This document shows positions 1 to 9,458 of a DNA stretch of 64,000 nucleotides, in pieces. Every line of letters starts with the position of its first letter. Position 1 is the stretch's first letter. The position numbers and the translations under genes were made by a program. Source of the stretch: Janthinobacterium sp. 64 (GTDB taxonomy: Bacteria; Pseudomonadota; Gammaproteobacteria; Burkholderiales; Burkholderiaceae_D); contig NZ_PHUG01000001.1 of assembly GCF_002813325.1 (NCBI RefSeq), forward strand, positions 4,278,001 to 4,342,000, written 5' to 3'. The notes beneath the pieces were generated by a model. The model was not told the DNA's origin and did not search any database. It saw nothing but the letters and a program-made list of their open reading frames with translations.

Positions 1-1
1 C

Positions 2-2074
2 TATCTGCTGGCCCAGCTCGACCGTCCGCTGGCGGACGTGAAGGGCGAATTGGCCGAATTGGGCATGGAGCGCTTGCTGCCCGTGTTTGATGCGCGCCTG
101 GAAACCCAGCCGGACGCCACCCTGTTCGACGTGGTGCAGGACCGTACCGTGCGCATTACCTGGAAGCAGGAGATTCGCGCCCAGTTGCGCCAGATATTCA
201 ACGGCGCCGCTTTCAAACTGATACTCGACGAGGCCACCGCCATCCATGCACGCATCTTGCGTTCGCGCGTGTTTGTCGCGCTGCACATGCATGCGGGCGA
301 CGGCAACGTGCACACGAACTTGCCCGTCAACTCGGACAATTACGAAATGCTGCAGGATGCCCACGAAGCCGTGGGCCGCATCATGATTTTGGCCCGCTCG
401 CTGAACGGCGTCATTTCCGGCGAACATGGTATCGGCATTACCAAGCTGGAATTTTTGACGGAAGAAGAAATCGGCGAATTCCGCAGCTACAAGCAGCGCA
501 TCGATCCTGAAGGCCGTTTCAACAAAGGCAAATTGCTGAACCTGCCAGGCATGGGCGCCGACTTGCGCAATGCCTACACGCCATCGTTCGGCCTGATGGG
601 GCATGAATCCTTGATCATGCAGCAAAGCGATATCGGCGCCATCGCCGACAGCGTCAAGGATTGCTTGCGTTGCGGCAAGTGCAAACCCGTGTGCTCGACC
701 CACGTGCCGCGCGCCAACTTGCTGTATTCGCCACGCGACAAGATTTTGGCGACCTCGTCCCTGATCGAAGCCTTCCTGTACGAAGAGCAGACGCGCCGCG
801 GTATTTCCATCAAGCACTGGGAAGAGTTCGAGGACGTGGCGGATCACTGCACGGTGTGCCATAAATGCGTCACGCCTTGCCCCGTCAACATCGACTTCGG
901 CGACGTGTCGATGAACATGCGCAACTTGCTGCGCAAGATGGACAAGAAGAGCTTCAATCCGGGCACCAAGGCCACGATGCTGTTCCTCAACGCCACCGAT
1001 CCCGTGACCATCAACGCCACGCGCAAGGTCATGATCGGCTGGGGTTACAAGGCGCAGCGCCTGGGCCACGACTTGCTGAAGAAATTTGCGAAAAAGCAAA
1101 CCAAGGCGCCGCCGCCATCGACGGGCAAGCCGCCCGTCAAGGCGCAGGTGATCCATTTTATTAACAAGAAGATGCCGGGCAACCTGCCGAAGAAAACGGC
1201 GCGCGCGCTGCTCGACATCGAAGACGATAAAGTCATTCCGATCATCCGCAATCCGAAGACGACGACGGCCGATACGGAAGCCGTGTTTTACTTCCCCGGT
1301 TGCGGTTCGGAACGATTGTTCTCGCAAGTGGGCCTGGCCACGCAAGCGATGCTGTGGGAAGTGGGCGTGCAGACGGTCTTGCCGCCGGGCTACCTGTGCT
1401 GTGGTTATCCGCAGCGGGGCGCGGGCGAGTTCGACAAGGCCGAGAAGATGATGACGGACAACCGCGTCCTGTTCCACCGCATGGCCAACACGCTCAATTA
1501 CCTGGACATCAAGACGGTGCTTGTCTCGTGCGGCACCTGTTACGACCAGCTGGCGACGTACCAGTTTGAAAAGATTTTCCCTGGCTGCCGCATCATGGAT
1601 ATCCATGAGTATTTGCTGGAGAAAAACGTCAAGCTGGAAGGCGTCAACGGCACGCGCTATATGTACCACGAGCCATGCCACAATCCGATGAAACTGCAGG
1701 AATCGGGCAAGACCATCAATTCCCTGATCAGCACGGTAGATAACGTGAAGATCGAGAAGAATGATCGTTGCTGCGGCGAATCGGGCTCCTTGGCCGTTAC
1801 GCGCCCCGACATTTCCACGCAAGTGCGTTTCCGCAAGGAAGAAGAGATGGTCAAGGGCGCCGACAAGCTGCGCGGCGACGGTTTTACGGGCGACGTGAAA
1901 ATCCTCACCAGCTGCCCATCGTGCCTGCAAGGCCTCTCGCGCTACAATGATGATTCGGGCACGACGGCCGACTACATCGTCGTCGAGATCGCCAAACACT
2001 TGCTGGGAGAGAACTGGATGCCGGATTACGTGAAACGCGCCAATGACGGCGGCATCGAACGGGTGTTGGTGTAA
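2..2074 (+). CDS. FAD-linked oxidase / Fe-S (CCG domain) oxidoreductase, C-terminal part
   Basis: This is the 3' part of a large flavin/iron-sulfur dehydrogenase whose start lies outside the window; the frame is open from base 2. The first ~170 residues are the C-terminal half of a GlcD/D-lactate dehydrogenase-type FAD-linked oxidase, with the HMHAGDGNVH and SGEHGIG motifs. Two ferredoxin-like clusters follow (CLRCGKCKPVC and CTVCHKCVTPC). Then come two cysteine-rich CCG domains, as in GlcF/HdrB/LldE (CGTCYDQL, HEPCH, RCCGESG). Proteins with this order oxidise 2-hydroxyacids and pass electrons through the Fe-S part towards quinone; the substrate cannot be read from the sequence. Its TAA overlaps the next ATG by one base, so the two are translationally coupled. 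Confidence 0.88.
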   Translation, partial: YLLAQLDRPLADVKGELAELGMERLLPVFDARLETQPDATLFDVVQDRTVRITWKQEIRAQLRQIFNGAAFKLILDEATAIHARILRSRVFVALHMHAGDGNVHTNLPVNSDNYEMLQDAHEAVGRIMILARSLNGVISGEHGIGITKLEFLTEEEIGEFRSYKQRIDPEGRFNKGKLLNLPGMGADLRNAYTPSFGLMGHESLIMQQSDIGAIADSVKDCLRCGKCKPVCSTHVPRANLLYSPRDKILATSSLIEAFLYEEQTRRGISIKHWEEFEDVADHCTVCHKCVTPCPVNIDFGDVSMNMRNLLRKMDKKSFNPGTKATMLFLNATDPVTINATRKVMIGWGYKAQRLGHDLLKKFAKKQTKAPPPSTGKPPVKAQVIHFINKKMPGNLPKKTARALLDIEDDKVIPIIRNPKTTTADTEAVFYFPGCGSERLFSQVGLATQAMLWEVGVQTVLPPGYLCCGYPQRGAGEFDKAEKMMTDNRVLFHRMANTLNYLDIKTVLVSCGTCYDQLATYQFEKIFPGCRIMDIHEYLLEKNVKLEGVNGTRYMYHEPCHNPMKLQESGKTINSLISTVDNVKIEKNDRCCGESGSLAVTRPDISTQVRFRKEEEMVKGADKLRGDGFTGDVKILTSCPSCLQGLSRYNDDSGTTADYIVVEIAKHLLGENWMPDYVKRANDGGIERVLV

Positions 2075-2523
2075 TGTCCACGCCTTGCGATCTGTGTCAG
2101 TTGCTCGATGGCTACGCCAACAAGCAGGGTTGTGAAACCTTGCTGTGGCGCAGCGAGCGCCTGTCCGTCGTGGCCGTCGACGACCCTGCATATCCCGGCT
2201 TTTGCCGCGTGATCTGGAACAAGCACGTCAAGGAAATGACGGATCTGACGCCCGGCGAGCGCAATTACGTCATGGAAGTCGTGTGGCAAGTCGAGCTGGC
2301 CGTGCGTGAAGTGATGCAGCCGGAAAAGGTCAACGTGGCCAGTTTCGGCAACATGACGCCGCATGTGCACTGGCACGTGATTCCCCGCTACCGCGACGAC
2401 GCGCATTTCCCGAACCCCAGCTGGGCCGTGGTCCAGCGCGAGACGGCGCCCGAAGTCCTGGCCACGCGCCGCGCCCTGTTGCCGGCACTGCGCGCCGCCA
2501 TCATTCAACGTTTATCCGCATAA
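2074..2523 (+). CDS. HIT family protein (histidine triad nucleotide-binding/hydrolase)
   Basis: A 149-residue protein with the histidine triad HVHWHVIPRY near residues 90-99, the active site of HIT nucleotidyl hydrolases. The N-terminal CDLCQ resembles the zinc-associated Cys pair of many Hint proteins. Family members hydrolyse AMP-linked phosphoramidates or dinucleoside polyphosphates in the cytoplasm; the physiological substrate is not evident here. The start codon shares one base with the stop of the upstream oxidoreductase, and the DUF971 gene follows after 9 bases, so these three probably form one transcript. Confidence 0.85.
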   Translation: MSTPCDLCQLLDGYANKQGCETLLWRSERLSVVAVDDPAYPGFCRVIWNKHVKEMTDLTPGERNYVMEVVWQVELAVREVMQPEKVNVASFGNMTPHVHWHVIPRYRDDAHFPNPSWAVVQRETAPEVLATRRALLPALRAAIIQRLSA

Positions 2524-2532
2524 AGTATCGTC

Positions 2533-2982
2533 ATGACTGAAAAAACAGCAACACCGCAACCGACCGGCTTGACCGTGCACAACCAGTCGCGCGTGCTCGA
2601 CGTGGCCTTCGACGATGGCAGCACATTTGTGTTGCCGTTCGAATACCTGCGCGTGTACTCGCCGTCGGCCGAAGTGCAGGGGCATGGCAAGGGCCAGGAA
2701 ACCTTGCAATTAGGCAAGCGCCTGGTCGGCATTACGGGCCTGGAGCCGGTCGGCAACTACGCCGTGCAGCCCACCTTCAGCGATGGCCACAATTCCGGCC
2801 TCTACACCTGGGCCTATCTGTACAAGCTGGGCGCGGAAAAAGACAAACTGTGGCAAGCCTACCTGGACCAGCTGACGGCAGCCGGCTATCCCGGCGACAG
2901 CGGCCGCGACGCCAAGGCCGACATGACGGTCAAGCAATCTTCCGGCCACGTGCACGGACCGAGCTGCGGGCACAAACACTAA
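2533..2982 (+). CDS. DUF971 domain protein (gamma-butyrobetaine hydroxylase N-terminal-like)
   Basis: A 149-residue protein whose first ~110 residues match the small beta-rich DUF971 fold, with LPFEYLRVYSPSAEVQGHG and TFSDGHNSGLYTWAYL as recognisable core segments. The tail is rich in histidine and cysteine (HVHGPSCGHKH), which suggests metal binding, but no function is established. In related bacteria a DUF971 gene often sits next to ubiE; here a YciI/sigma-factor pair lies between them. A hairpin terminator follows the gene. Confidence 0.8.
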   Translation: MTEKTATPQPTGLTVHNQSRVLDVAFDDGSTFVLPFEYLRVYSPSAEVQGHGKGQETLQLGKRLVGITGLEPVGNYAVQPTFSDGHNSGLYTWAYLYKLGAEKDKLWQAYLDQLTAAGYPGDSGRDAKADMTVKQSSGHVHGPSCGHKH

Positions 2983-3037
2983 GCTGAAAAAATAATGCGG
3001 TAATCTGTCGGATAACCGCAGATCCATTCGTCGTATG

Positions 3038-3062
3038 AATGCCCGCGCTTGCGGGCATTTTT
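3038..3062 (+). terminator. Intrinsic terminator after the DUF971 gene
   Basis: Perfect 9-bp inverted repeat AATGCCCGC / GCGGGCATT around a GCTT tetraloop, followed by a T-rich run. It ends the transcript of the oxidoreductase-HIT-DUF971 group, so the YciI gene starting 18 bases later must depend on read-through or its own promoter. Confidence 0.8.
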
Positions 3063-3079
3063 CTTTTGGAGAAGAGACT

Positions 3080-3424
3080 ATGGAATACCTGATCCTGATC
3101 TACGCCGACGAGGCCCGCTATGCCGCCATGCCAGACGAGCAGATGGCCAGTCTGATGGCCGACTTTGCCAGCTATACGCAGGACCTGGAAACCGCTGGCG
3201 TGCTGCGCGGCGGGGCCGAACTGGCGCCCGTGGCCAGTGCCACCAGCGTGCGGGTGCGCAATGGCAAGCCCGTCATCACGGATGGGCCGTTCGCGGAAAC
3301 CAAGGAGCAACTGGGCGGATATTATTTGCTAGCCTGCGCCAACCTGGACGAGGCGCTGGCCTGGGCCGGGCGCTGCCCGGCGGCTTCCCTGGGCACCATC
3401 GAAGTGCGGCCTGTCACGGCATAA
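3080..3424 (+). CDS. YciI family protein (DGPF domain)
   Basis: A 114-residue YciI/DGPF-fold protein with the DGPFAETKEQLGGYYL core at about residues 70-86. The chosen ATG has GGAG ten bases upstream, and the encoded MEYLILIYAD is the usual YciI beginning; an in-frame upstream extension would be transcribed through the terminator. The gene ends two bases before the sigma factor ATG. DGPF proteins are consistently paired with ECF42-type sigma factors, but their biochemical role is unknown. Confidence 0.88.
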   Translation: MEYLILIYADEARYAAMPDEQMASLMADFASYTQDLETAGVLRGGAELAPVASATSVRVRNGKPVITDGPFAETKEQLGGYYLLACANLDEALAWAGRCPAASLGTIEVRPVTA

Positions 3425-3426
3425 AC

Positions 3427-4668
3427 ATGGCCGGCGACGCCCTGTCGGCCGTCGAGCACGTCTTTCGCCAGGAAAGGGGCAGGGTGCTGGCCGGCCTGAT
3501 GCGGCGCTTCGGCGACCTGGGCCTGGCGGAAGACGTGTTGCAGGAAGCGTGCCGCAAGGCACTGGAACGGTGGCCGCGTACGGGCATCCCTGATCATCCC
3601 GCCGCCTGGCTCAGTGCCGTGGCGCGTAATGCCGGCCTCGATCAGGTGCGCCGCGCGGGCAAGAGCGTGCCGGACAGCGACGCCGTACTGTCGCGCCTGC
3701 CGGCATCCGCGATGGAAGAAACGCAGGCCATCGGGGACGATTGCATGCGCCTGCTGTTCATCTGCTGCCATCCCGCGCTGGCGCCCGAGGCGCAGGTGGC
3801 GCTGGCCCTGCGCACCCTGTGTGGCTTGTCCACGGGCGAGATCGCGCGCGCCTTCGGCGTGGCGGAGGCGGCCCTGTCGCAGCGGCTATTGCGCGCCAGG
3901 CGCAAGATCGCCGAAGCGCGCACCCCCTTCGAGTTGCCACCTGAGCAAGAATTGCAGCCACGGCTGGCGCAAGTGCTGCATGTGATTTACCTGGTATTCA
4001 GCGAAGGCTATTGCGCCAGCGGCGGCGATAGCCTGCTGCGCCCGGACCTGTGCGCGGAAGCGCTGCGCCTGGGGCGGCTGCTCGACAGCCTGCAGCCGGG
4101 CCAGCCGGAAGTGCAGGGCTTGTTGGCCTTGATGCTGTTGCAGGCGTCGCGCGGCCCGGCCCGGCTATCGCCTGAAGGCTATTTGCTGACCCTGGAAGAA
4201 CAGGACCGCGGCCTGTGGCAGGGCGACCTGATTGCCGAGGGGCTGACCGTGCTGGCGCAGGCCTTGCCGGCGCGCGCACCGGGGCCGTACCAGTTGCAGG
4301 CGGCGATTGCCGCCTTGCACGCCCAAGCGCCCACGGCCAGCCAGACGGACTGGCGCCAGATCAGCGCCCTGTATGGCGCCTTGCTGCGGCACAAGCCGGA
4401 ACCCTTGATTTTGCTCAATGCCGTGATCGCTTGCGCCATGGCGCACGGCGCCGAACACGGGCTGGCGTGGCTCGATCGCCTGGAAGCCGTGCCCAGCCTG
4501 GCGCTATCGCATTATCTGCATGCGGCCCGCGCCGACTTGCTGCGCCGCCAGGGTGACCGCTCAGGCGCGCTGGCGGCGTATGCACAGGCGGCAATGCTTG
4601 CTTCAAATGCAGTGGAAAGGCAATACCTTCTCCGGCGTCACGGGGAAATGCGCCTGCCGCTTGTATAA
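3427..4668 (+). CDS. ECF42-like RNA polymerase sigma factor with C-terminal TPR-like extension
   Basis: A 413-residue extracytoplasmic-function sigma factor. Residues 1-80 carry sigma region 2 ([15 protein letters not shown]), region 4 lies near 110-170 ([31 protein letters not shown]), and a long helical C-terminal half of about 230 residues follows. ECF sigma factors are normally near 200 residues; this extension plus a neighbouring DGPF protein is the hallmark of the ECF42 group. No anti-sigma factor or membrane protein is adjacent, as expected for that group, where the extension itself is thought to modulate activity. The ATG two bases after the YciI stop fits the first sigma residues [13 protein letters not shown]. 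Confidence 0.87.
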   Translation: MAGDALSAVEHVFRQERGRVLAGLMRRFGDLGLAEDVLQEACRKALERWPRTGIPDHPAAWLSAVARNAGLDQVRRAGKSVPDSDAVLSRLPASAMEETQAIGDDCMRLLFICCHPALAPEAQVALALRTLCGLSTGEIARAFGVAEAALSQRLLRARRKIAEARTPFELPPEQELQPRLAQVLHVIYLVFSEGYCASGGDSLLRPDLCAEALRLGRLLDSLQPGQPEVQGLLALMLLQASRGPARLSPEGYLLTLEEQDRGLWQGDLIAEGLTVLAQALPARAPGPYQLQAAIAALHAQAPTASQTDWRQISALYGALLRHKPEPLILLNAVIACAMAHGAEHGLAWLDRLEAVPSLALSHYLHAARADLLRRQGDRSGALAAYAQAAMLASNAVERQYLLRRHGEMRLPLV

Positions 4669-4669
4669 T
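4664..4669 (+). promoter_or_regulatory. Possible -10 element (TATAAT) for ubiE
   Basis: A perfect TATAAT sits across the sigma factor stop codon, 28 bases before the ubiE ATG. No good -35 hexamer is visible at 16-18 bases, so this is only a candidate promoter. Confidence 0.35.
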
Positions 4670-4697
4670 GCGTGCAAGTTCAAACAGACTGCCTACC

Positions 4698-5432
4698 ATG
4701 ACCAATACGACCCATTTCGGATACAAAACAGTTGCAGAAGACGACAAAGTGCGCGAAGTCGCCAAGGTGTTCCATTCCGTCGCTGCCAAATACGACGTGA
4801 TGAACGACTTGATGTCGGGCGGGCTGCACCGTCTGTGGAAGACGTTCACCATTGCCAACGCGGGCGTGCGCCCCGGCTTCAAGGTGCTCGACATCGCCGG
4901 CGGCACGGGCGATCTGTCGAAGGCGTTCGCCAAGCAGGCGGGCCCCACGGGCGAAGTCTGGTTGACCGATATCAATGAATCGATGTTGCGCGTGGGCCGC
5001 GACCGCCTCTTGAATCGCGGCTTGCTCACCCCCACCATGTTGTGTGACGCGGAAAAACTGCCATTCCCCGATAATTATTTTGATCGTGTCAGCGTGGCCT
5101 TTGGCCTGCGCAACATGACGCACAAGGATGTGGCGCTGGCGGAAATGCGCCGCGTGCTGAAACCGGGCGGCAAGCTGCTGGTGCTGGAGTTTTCCAAGGT
5201 GGCAGCGCCCCTGCAAAAGCCGTACGACCTGTATTCGTTCTCGGTCTTGCCGTGGTTCGGACAGAAAATCGCCGGCGACGCGGAAAGCTACCGCTACCTG
5301 GCCGAATCGATCCGCATGCACCCGGACCAGGAAACCCTCAAAACCATGATGGAAACGGCGGGCCTGGAACGCGTGCAGTACTACAATTTGACGGCAGGCA
5401 TTGCCGCTTTGCACACCGGTATCAAGATGTAA
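4698..5432 (+). CDS. ubiE: Ubiquinone/menaquinone biosynthesis C-methyltransferase UbiE
   Basis: A 244-residue SAM-dependent methyltransferase that performs the C-methylation of the demethoxyubiquinol ring. Motif I is [11 protein letters not shown] near residues 62-72, and the UbiE signatures [17 protein letters not shown] and [17 protein letters not shown] are clear. The ATG at [12 protein letters not shown] was preferred over one 30 bases upstream because UbiE proteins begin just before the FGYKTV segment. ubiJ and ubiB follow downstream, with a Tim44-like gene between. Confidence 0.97.
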   Translation: MTNTTHFGYKTVAEDDKVREVAKVFHSVAAKYDVMNDLMSGGLHRLWKTFTIANAGVRPGFKVLDIAGGTGDLSKAFAKQAGPTGEVWLTDINESMLRVGRDRLLNRGLLTPTMLCDAEKLPFPDNYFDRVSVAFGLRNMTHKDVALAEMRRVLKPGGKLLVLEFSKVAAPLQKPYDLYSFSVLPWFGQKIAGDAESYRYLAESIRMHPDQETLKTMMETAGLERVQYYNLTAGIAALHTGIKM

Positions 5433-5463
5433 TGCATCAACGTTGGTGATTTTAGGAGATGGA

Positions 5464-6405
5464 ATGAAATTGAAGAAATTTATGGTCGGCATGATGCTGG
5501 CCGCGACCACGGTATCCATGCTGGGCGAGGCGCTGGCCCGTCCCATGGGCGGTGGCCGTTCGTTTGGCCGCCAGTCGCAAAACGTGGGCCGCCAGGCACC
5601 CGCACCGGCGCCAACCCCGGCACCGGCCGCCGCGCCACGCCAGGCGCAACCTGCGCCAGCTCCCGCACCGGCCCCTGCCGCCAAGGCACCGAGCCGCTGG
5701 AAGGGCTTGCTGGGCGGCGCCCTGCTGGGTCTGGGCCTGGGCGCCTTGCTGTCGCATTTCGGCCTGGGCGGCGCCCTGGCCAGCATGATCAGCACCCTGC
5801 TGATGGTGGCCTTGCTGGCTGGCGTGGCTTACTTCATCTACCGCATGGTGCGCGGCAAGCGCGACAATAACGCCAGCGGCAATGCGCCATTCGCCGGCTT
5901 CGGCAACCAGCCTGCGCCAGCGGGTAACGTGCCGGACATCGGTTCGGGCATTCCACCGCTGCCGCCACTGCAGCCCGTCTCGTCCGGCGTCGGCCTGGAT
6001 AAGCCGGCCCCGGCTGCCGCGCCATGGGGCGTGCCTGCCGACTTCGACAAGGAAGCCTTCCTGCGCCATGCGAAAAGCAATTTCATTCGCCTGCAAGCGG
6101 CCTGGGACAAGGCCGACGTCAACGATATCCGTGAATTCACGTCGCCGGAAGTGTATGGGGAACTGCGCATGCAAATCCAGGAACGGGGCGCGCAGCCGGA
6201 CTTTACGGACGTGGTCACCATCGACGCCGAACTGCTCGGTATCGAGACGAGCGTCAACGATTACCTGGCCAGCGTGAAGTTTACGGGCCTGATCCGTTCG
6301 GCGCCGGGCGCGGCAGCGGAACCGTTCGCGGAAGTGTGGAATATGTCGAAACCCGTCAGCGGCAACAGCGGCTGGGTCCTGGCAGGCATCCAGCAATTGA
6401 ATTAA
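5464..6405 (+). CDS. Tim44-like domain membrane-associated protein
   Basis: A 313-residue exported or membrane protein. It starts with a signal-like segment (KKFMVGMMLAATTVSMLGEALA), followed by a Pro/Ala-rich linker, a Gly/Leu-rich pair of hydrophobic segments (residues ~80-130) and a C-terminal Tim44-like domain (from about residue 190, FLRHAKSNFIRLQAAWDKAD). Bacterial members keep this gene next to ubiE in many betaproteobacteria; the function is unknown. The ATG with AGGAG eight bases upstream was chosen over an upstream in-frame codon that would overlap ubiE. The low-complexity PAPAPTPAP linker makes the antisense strand look spuriously open. Confidence 0.85.
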   Translation: MKLKKFMVGMMLAATTVSMLGEALARPMGGGRSFGRQSQNVGRQAPAPAPTPAPAAAPRQAQPAPAPAPAPAAKAPSRWKGLLGGALLGLGLGALLSHFGLGGALASMISTLLMVALLAGVAYFIYRMVRGKRDNNASGNAPFAGFGNQPAPAGNVPDIGSGIPPLPPLQPVSSGVGLDKPAPAAAPWGVPADFDKEAFLRHAKSNFIRLQAAWDKADVNDIREFTSPEVYGELRMQIQERGAQPDFTDVVTIDAELLGIETSVNDYLASVKFTGLIRSAPGAAAEPFAEVWNMSKPVSGNSGWVLAGIQQLN

Positions 6406-6493
6406 TTGCAAAAACTTGCTGAATACTGGCTTAAGTCCATGCGCAATGCATGATGCTTGACAGATATTCCCTGCTGAACTGGTAAGATCGAAG

Positions 6494-6522
6494 CCGCCCG
6501 CGTAGTTTTACGGGCGGTTTTT
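6494..6522 (+). terminator. Intrinsic terminator upstream of ubiJ
   Basis: CCGCCCG / CGGGCGG stem with a ten-base loop, then TTTTTC. It lies about 90 bases after the Tim44-like gene and 27 before ubiJ. A TTGACA at 6457-6462 just ahead of it lacks a convincing -10 partner. Confidence 0.7.
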
Positions 6523-6548
6523 CTTTTTGGGGGCGCGAAGCGCGCAAC

Positions 6549-7190
6549 ATGATGGCACCACTTTCCGACCTTTCCCTGATGACGCCCGTCATCGCGACCA
6601 TTAACCACTTGCTGGCGCAAGAGCCGTGGGCGCGCCAGCAGTTGGCCGTGCACGCCGGCAAGCTGGCCTGCATCGATACGGGCGCCGTGGCCTTGCGCCT
6701 GCGCGTCGACAGCGCCGGCATCCTCGAGGCGGCGCCGGCCGACATGCCGGCCAACGTCACCATCCGCGTAAAATTGTCCGATGTGCCACTGATCCTGCAA
6801 AACCGCGAGCGGGCGTTTTCCTACGTCAAGATCGAAGGCGATGCCGAGTTTGCCAATGCGATTTCGCAATTGAGCAAGGGCTTGCGCTGGGAAGCCGAGC
6901 ACGACCTGGAAAAGGTCGTCGGTCCCATGCTAGCCACGCGCCTTGTTTCCGGTGCGAAAGATGCCGCCGCCTTTGTGCGCACGGGCCAGCAAAAGCTGGC
7001 GGAAAACGTGGCCGAATATTTTCTTGACGAACAGCCGATGCTGATCCGTCCTGCTACCCTGCAAGAGTATTCCGCTGGCGTGACGCGCGTGCGCGATGAC
7101 GTCGAACGCCTGGCCAAGCGCCTTGCCCGGCTGGAAAAGGCGGCCGCTGCCGTCCAGCCGCAGTCCTCCTCACCGGATTTGTCTACATGA
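6549..7190 (+). CDS. ubiJ: Ubiquinone biosynthesis accessory factor UbiJ (SCP2 domain)
   Basis: A 213-residue protein with an N-terminal SCP2 sterol-carrier-like lipid-binding domain (residues ~20-115, including [15 protein letters not shown] and the [22 protein letters not shown] region) and a helical C-terminus. UbiJ is thought to hold the hydrophobic ubiquinone intermediates within the soluble Ubi metabolon. Its stop overlaps the ubiB start in an ATGA arrangement, which couples the two. An alternative ATG lies one codon downstream. Confidence 0.9.
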   Translation: MMAPLSDLSLMTPVIATINHLLAQEPWARQQLAVHAGKLACIDTGAVALRLRVDSAGILEAAPADMPANVTIRVKLSDVPLILQNRERAFSYVKIEGDAEFANAISQLSKGLRWEAEHDLEKVVGPMLATRLVSGAKDAAAFVRTGQQKLAENVAEYFLDEQPMLIRPATLQEYSAGVTRVRDDVERLAKRLARLEKAAAAVQPQSSSPDLST

Positions 7191-8758
7191 TATTGAAATT
7201 TCTGCGCCTGTTTAAAATCATCCGTGTTTCCATCAAGTACGGTCTGGATGAAATAGCGATTTCTGGTCTGCAAGTTCCCCGCACCGCCAAATTGATCAAC
7301 ACCGTAATTTTCTGGCGCGACCTGTCGTCGCCACGGGGCTTGCGCCTGCGCCTGGCGCTGGAAGAGCTGGGTCCGATTTTCGTGAAATTCGGCCAGGTGC
7401 TGTCGACCCGGCGCGACCTGATGCCGCTCGACATCGCCGAAGAACTGGCGCGCTTGCAAGACCGGGTGCCGCCTTTCGATTCCGACCTGGCCATCGCGCA
7501 AATCACCAAATCGCTGGGTGCGCACCCGGATCAATTGTTTGCCCGCTTCGAGCGCGAGCCGGTGGCGTCCGCCTCGATTGCCCAGGTGCACTTCGCTACC
7601 TTGAAAGATGGCCGTGAAGTGGCCGTGAAGGTCTTGCGTCCAGGCATGAAAAAGCTGATCGACGAAGACGTGGCCCTGATGCACATCGCGGCCGACTGGA
7701 CCAGCCGCCTGTGGGCCGACAGCAAGCGCTTGAAACCGAAAGAGGTGGTGGGCGAGTTCGACAAATATCTGCACGACGAGCTGGACCTGATGCGCGAAGC
7801 GGCCAACGCCAGCCAGCTGCGCCGCAACTTCGCCAATTCGGACTTGCTGCTGGTGCCGGAAATGCACTGGGATTATTGCTCCAGCAGCGTCATCGTCATG
7901 GAGCGCATGGTGGGTATTCCCGTGTCGCAGATCGACCGCCTGGTGGCGGCCGGCGTGGATTTGCGCAAGCTCTCCAGCGATGGCGTGGAGATTTTCTTCA
8001 CGCAAGTATTCCGCGACGGCTTTTTCCATGCGGATATGCATCCGGGGAATATTCTCGTGTCGATCGCGCCCGAATCGTTCGGCCGCTACATCGCGCTGGA
8101 CTTTGGCATCGTGGGAACGTTGAACGACTACGACAAGGATTATCTGTCGCAAAACTTCCTCGCTTTCTTCCGCCGCGACTACAAGCGCGTGGCCGAGGCA
8201 CATATCGAATCGGGCTGGGCGCCGAAAGACACGCGCGTCGATGAGCTGGAAGCGGCCGTGCGCGCCTGTTGCGAACCGATCTTCGACCGTCCGCTGAAAG
8301 ATATCTCGTTCGGCCAGGTCTTGCTGCGGCTGTTCCAGACCTCGCGCCGCTTCAACGTGGAAGTGCAGCCGCAGCTGGTGCTGCTGCAAAAGACCCTGCT
8401 CAATATCGAAGGCCTGGGCCGCCAGCTCGATCCGGAACTGGACCTGTGGCAAACGGCCAAGCCGTATCTGGAAAAATGGATGAGCAACCAGGTGGGTCCG
8501 CAAGGCTTCATGGAGCGCCTGCGCGCCGAGGCGCCCCGTTATGCACACATCTTCCCGCAACTGCCGCGCTTGCTGCACCAGGCCTTGACGGTGCAAGGAG
8601 AACCGCGTGAAAACGATGTGGAACTGATGAAAACCTTGCTGGCAGAGCAACGCCAGACGAACCGCTTGCTGAGCTTTATCGTGTACTTCGTGGGCGCTTT
8701 CGCCCTTGGTGCGCTGGGCTTGCAAGTGTTCATACGCTGGCATCAACTGCCATTTTAA
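7187..8758 (+). CDS. ubiB: Ubiquinone biosynthesis atypical kinase UbiB
   Basis: A 523-residue UbiB/ABC1/ADCK-family atypical kinase-ATPase. The family-specific KxGQ motif occurs as [16 protein letters not shown], the Ala-rich nucleotide loop as [10 protein letters not shown], the catalytic segment as [13 protein letters not shown], and the metal-binding DFG equivalent as LDFGIVG. Two hydrophobic stretches at the C-terminus (residues ~490-520) anchor it to the inner membrane. UbiB supports ubiquinone synthesis, probably by using ATP hydrolysis to extract or present lipid intermediates. Confidence 0.96.
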   Translation: MILKFLRLFKIIRVSIKYGLDEIAISGLQVPRTAKLINTVIFWRDLSSPRGLRLRLALEELGPIFVKFGQVLSTRRDLMPLDIAEELARLQDRVPPFDSDLAIAQITKSLGAHPDQLFARFEREPVASASIAQVHFATLKDGREVAVKVLRPGMKKLIDEDVALMHIAADWTSRLWADSKRLKPKEVVGEFDKYLHDELDLMREAANASQLRRNFANSDLLLVPEMHWDYCSSSVIVMERMVGIPVSQIDRLVAAGVDLRKLSSDGVEIFFTQVFRDGFFHADMHPGNILVSIAPESFGRYIALDFGIVGTLNDYDKDYLSQNFLAFFRRDYKRVAEAHIESGWAPKDTRVDELEAAVRACCEPIFDRPLKDISFGQVLLRLFQTSRRFNVEVQPQLVLLQKTLLNIEGLGRQLDPELDLWQTAKPYLEKWMSNQVGPQGFMERLRAEAPRYAHIFPQLPRLLHQALTVQGEPRENDVELMKTLLAEQRQTNRLLSFIVYFVGAFALGALGLQVFIRWHQLPF

Positions 8759-8776
8759 AGGCTGAGGACGTAAGTG

Positions 8777-9379
8777 ATGGCTGACTTCAATACCCGCGAT
8801 CCGCTCTCGCCCGCCTTCTGGGACGAGCGTTTCGAGAAGCAATTTACACCCTGGGACCACGGCGGCGTGCCGTCGCGGCTGCGCAGCTTCGTTGCCGGCA
8901 GTCCGGCGCCGCTGCGCTGCCTGATTCCCGGCTGCGGTTCCGCGTATGAACTGGTTTTCATGCTCGATCACGGCTGGGATGCCACGGCCATCGACTTTTC
9001 GCCGGCCGCCGTGGCCGCCGCGCGCGCCCAGCTGGGCGAGCGGGCAGGGCGGGTGGTGGAGGCGGATTTCTTTGCCTGGCAGCCCGAGGCGCCGCTGGAC
9101 CTGATCTATGAACGGGCGTTTCTGTGCGCCATGCCGCGCGCCATGTGGCCGCAAGTGGCGGCCCGCTGGGCGCAGCTGCTGGCGCCCGGTGCCATGCTGG
9201 CCGGCTACTTTTTCTTTGACGACAATGCCAAGGGACCGCCATTTGGTATTTCTCGTGAGAAACTACAGGAATTGCTGGCGCCGCATTTCGACTGCCTTGT
9301 CGATGAAGCCGTCGATGATTCCATCGCCGTCTTTGCCGGCAAGGAACGCTGGATGCGCTGGCGCCGCCGGGCAGACTGA
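8777..9379 (+). CDS. TPMT-family SAM-dependent methyltransferase
   Basis: A 200-residue class I methyltransferase of the thiopurine S-methyltransferase family. Motif I is LIPGCGSAYELVFMLDHGWDAT (split here by family convention around PGCGS), followed by AIDFSPAAV and the ERAFLCAM segment. TPMT-like bacterial enzymes methylate thiols, selenium or tellurium species; the substrate cannot be assigned. The ATG preceded by AGGA was chosen over a GTG one codon upstream. Confidence 0.82.
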   Translation: MADFNTRDPLSPAFWDERFEKQFTPWDHGGVPSRLRSFVAGSPAPLRCLIPGCGSAYELVFMLDHGWDATAIDFSPAAVAAARAQLGERAGRVVEADFFAWQPEAPLDLIYERAFLCAMPRAMWPQVAARWAQLLAPGAMLAGYFFFDDNAKGPPFGISREKLQELLAPHFDCLVDEAVDDSIAVFAGKERWMRWRRRAD

Positions 9380-9420
9380 GGCGGGCGGGGCAATTTCTGC
9401 TGGGAGCAAAGGAAAAGCTT

Positions 9421-9426
9421 TATAAT
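9421..9426 (+). promoter_or_regulatory. Probable -10 element of the fmdB-DUF502-aspS unit
   Basis: TATAAT located 32 bases before the fmdB start. The upstream TTCTGC/TGCTGG stretch is a weak -35. Position and sequence fit a housekeeping sigma-70 promoter driving fmdB and the genes behind it. Confidence 0.5.
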
Positions 9427-9458
9427 TCAGGGTTTTTGATGATTTTCTCGGAGTAGAG

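Noticed and set aside
3035..3079. Upstream start for the YciI gene
   Set aside because: It would begin within the terminator hairpin and adds residues absent from the family.
6821..9154. Long open frame antisense to ubiJ-ubiB and the methyltransferase
   Set aside because: It spans three real genes and is a shadow of GC-biased codon positions.
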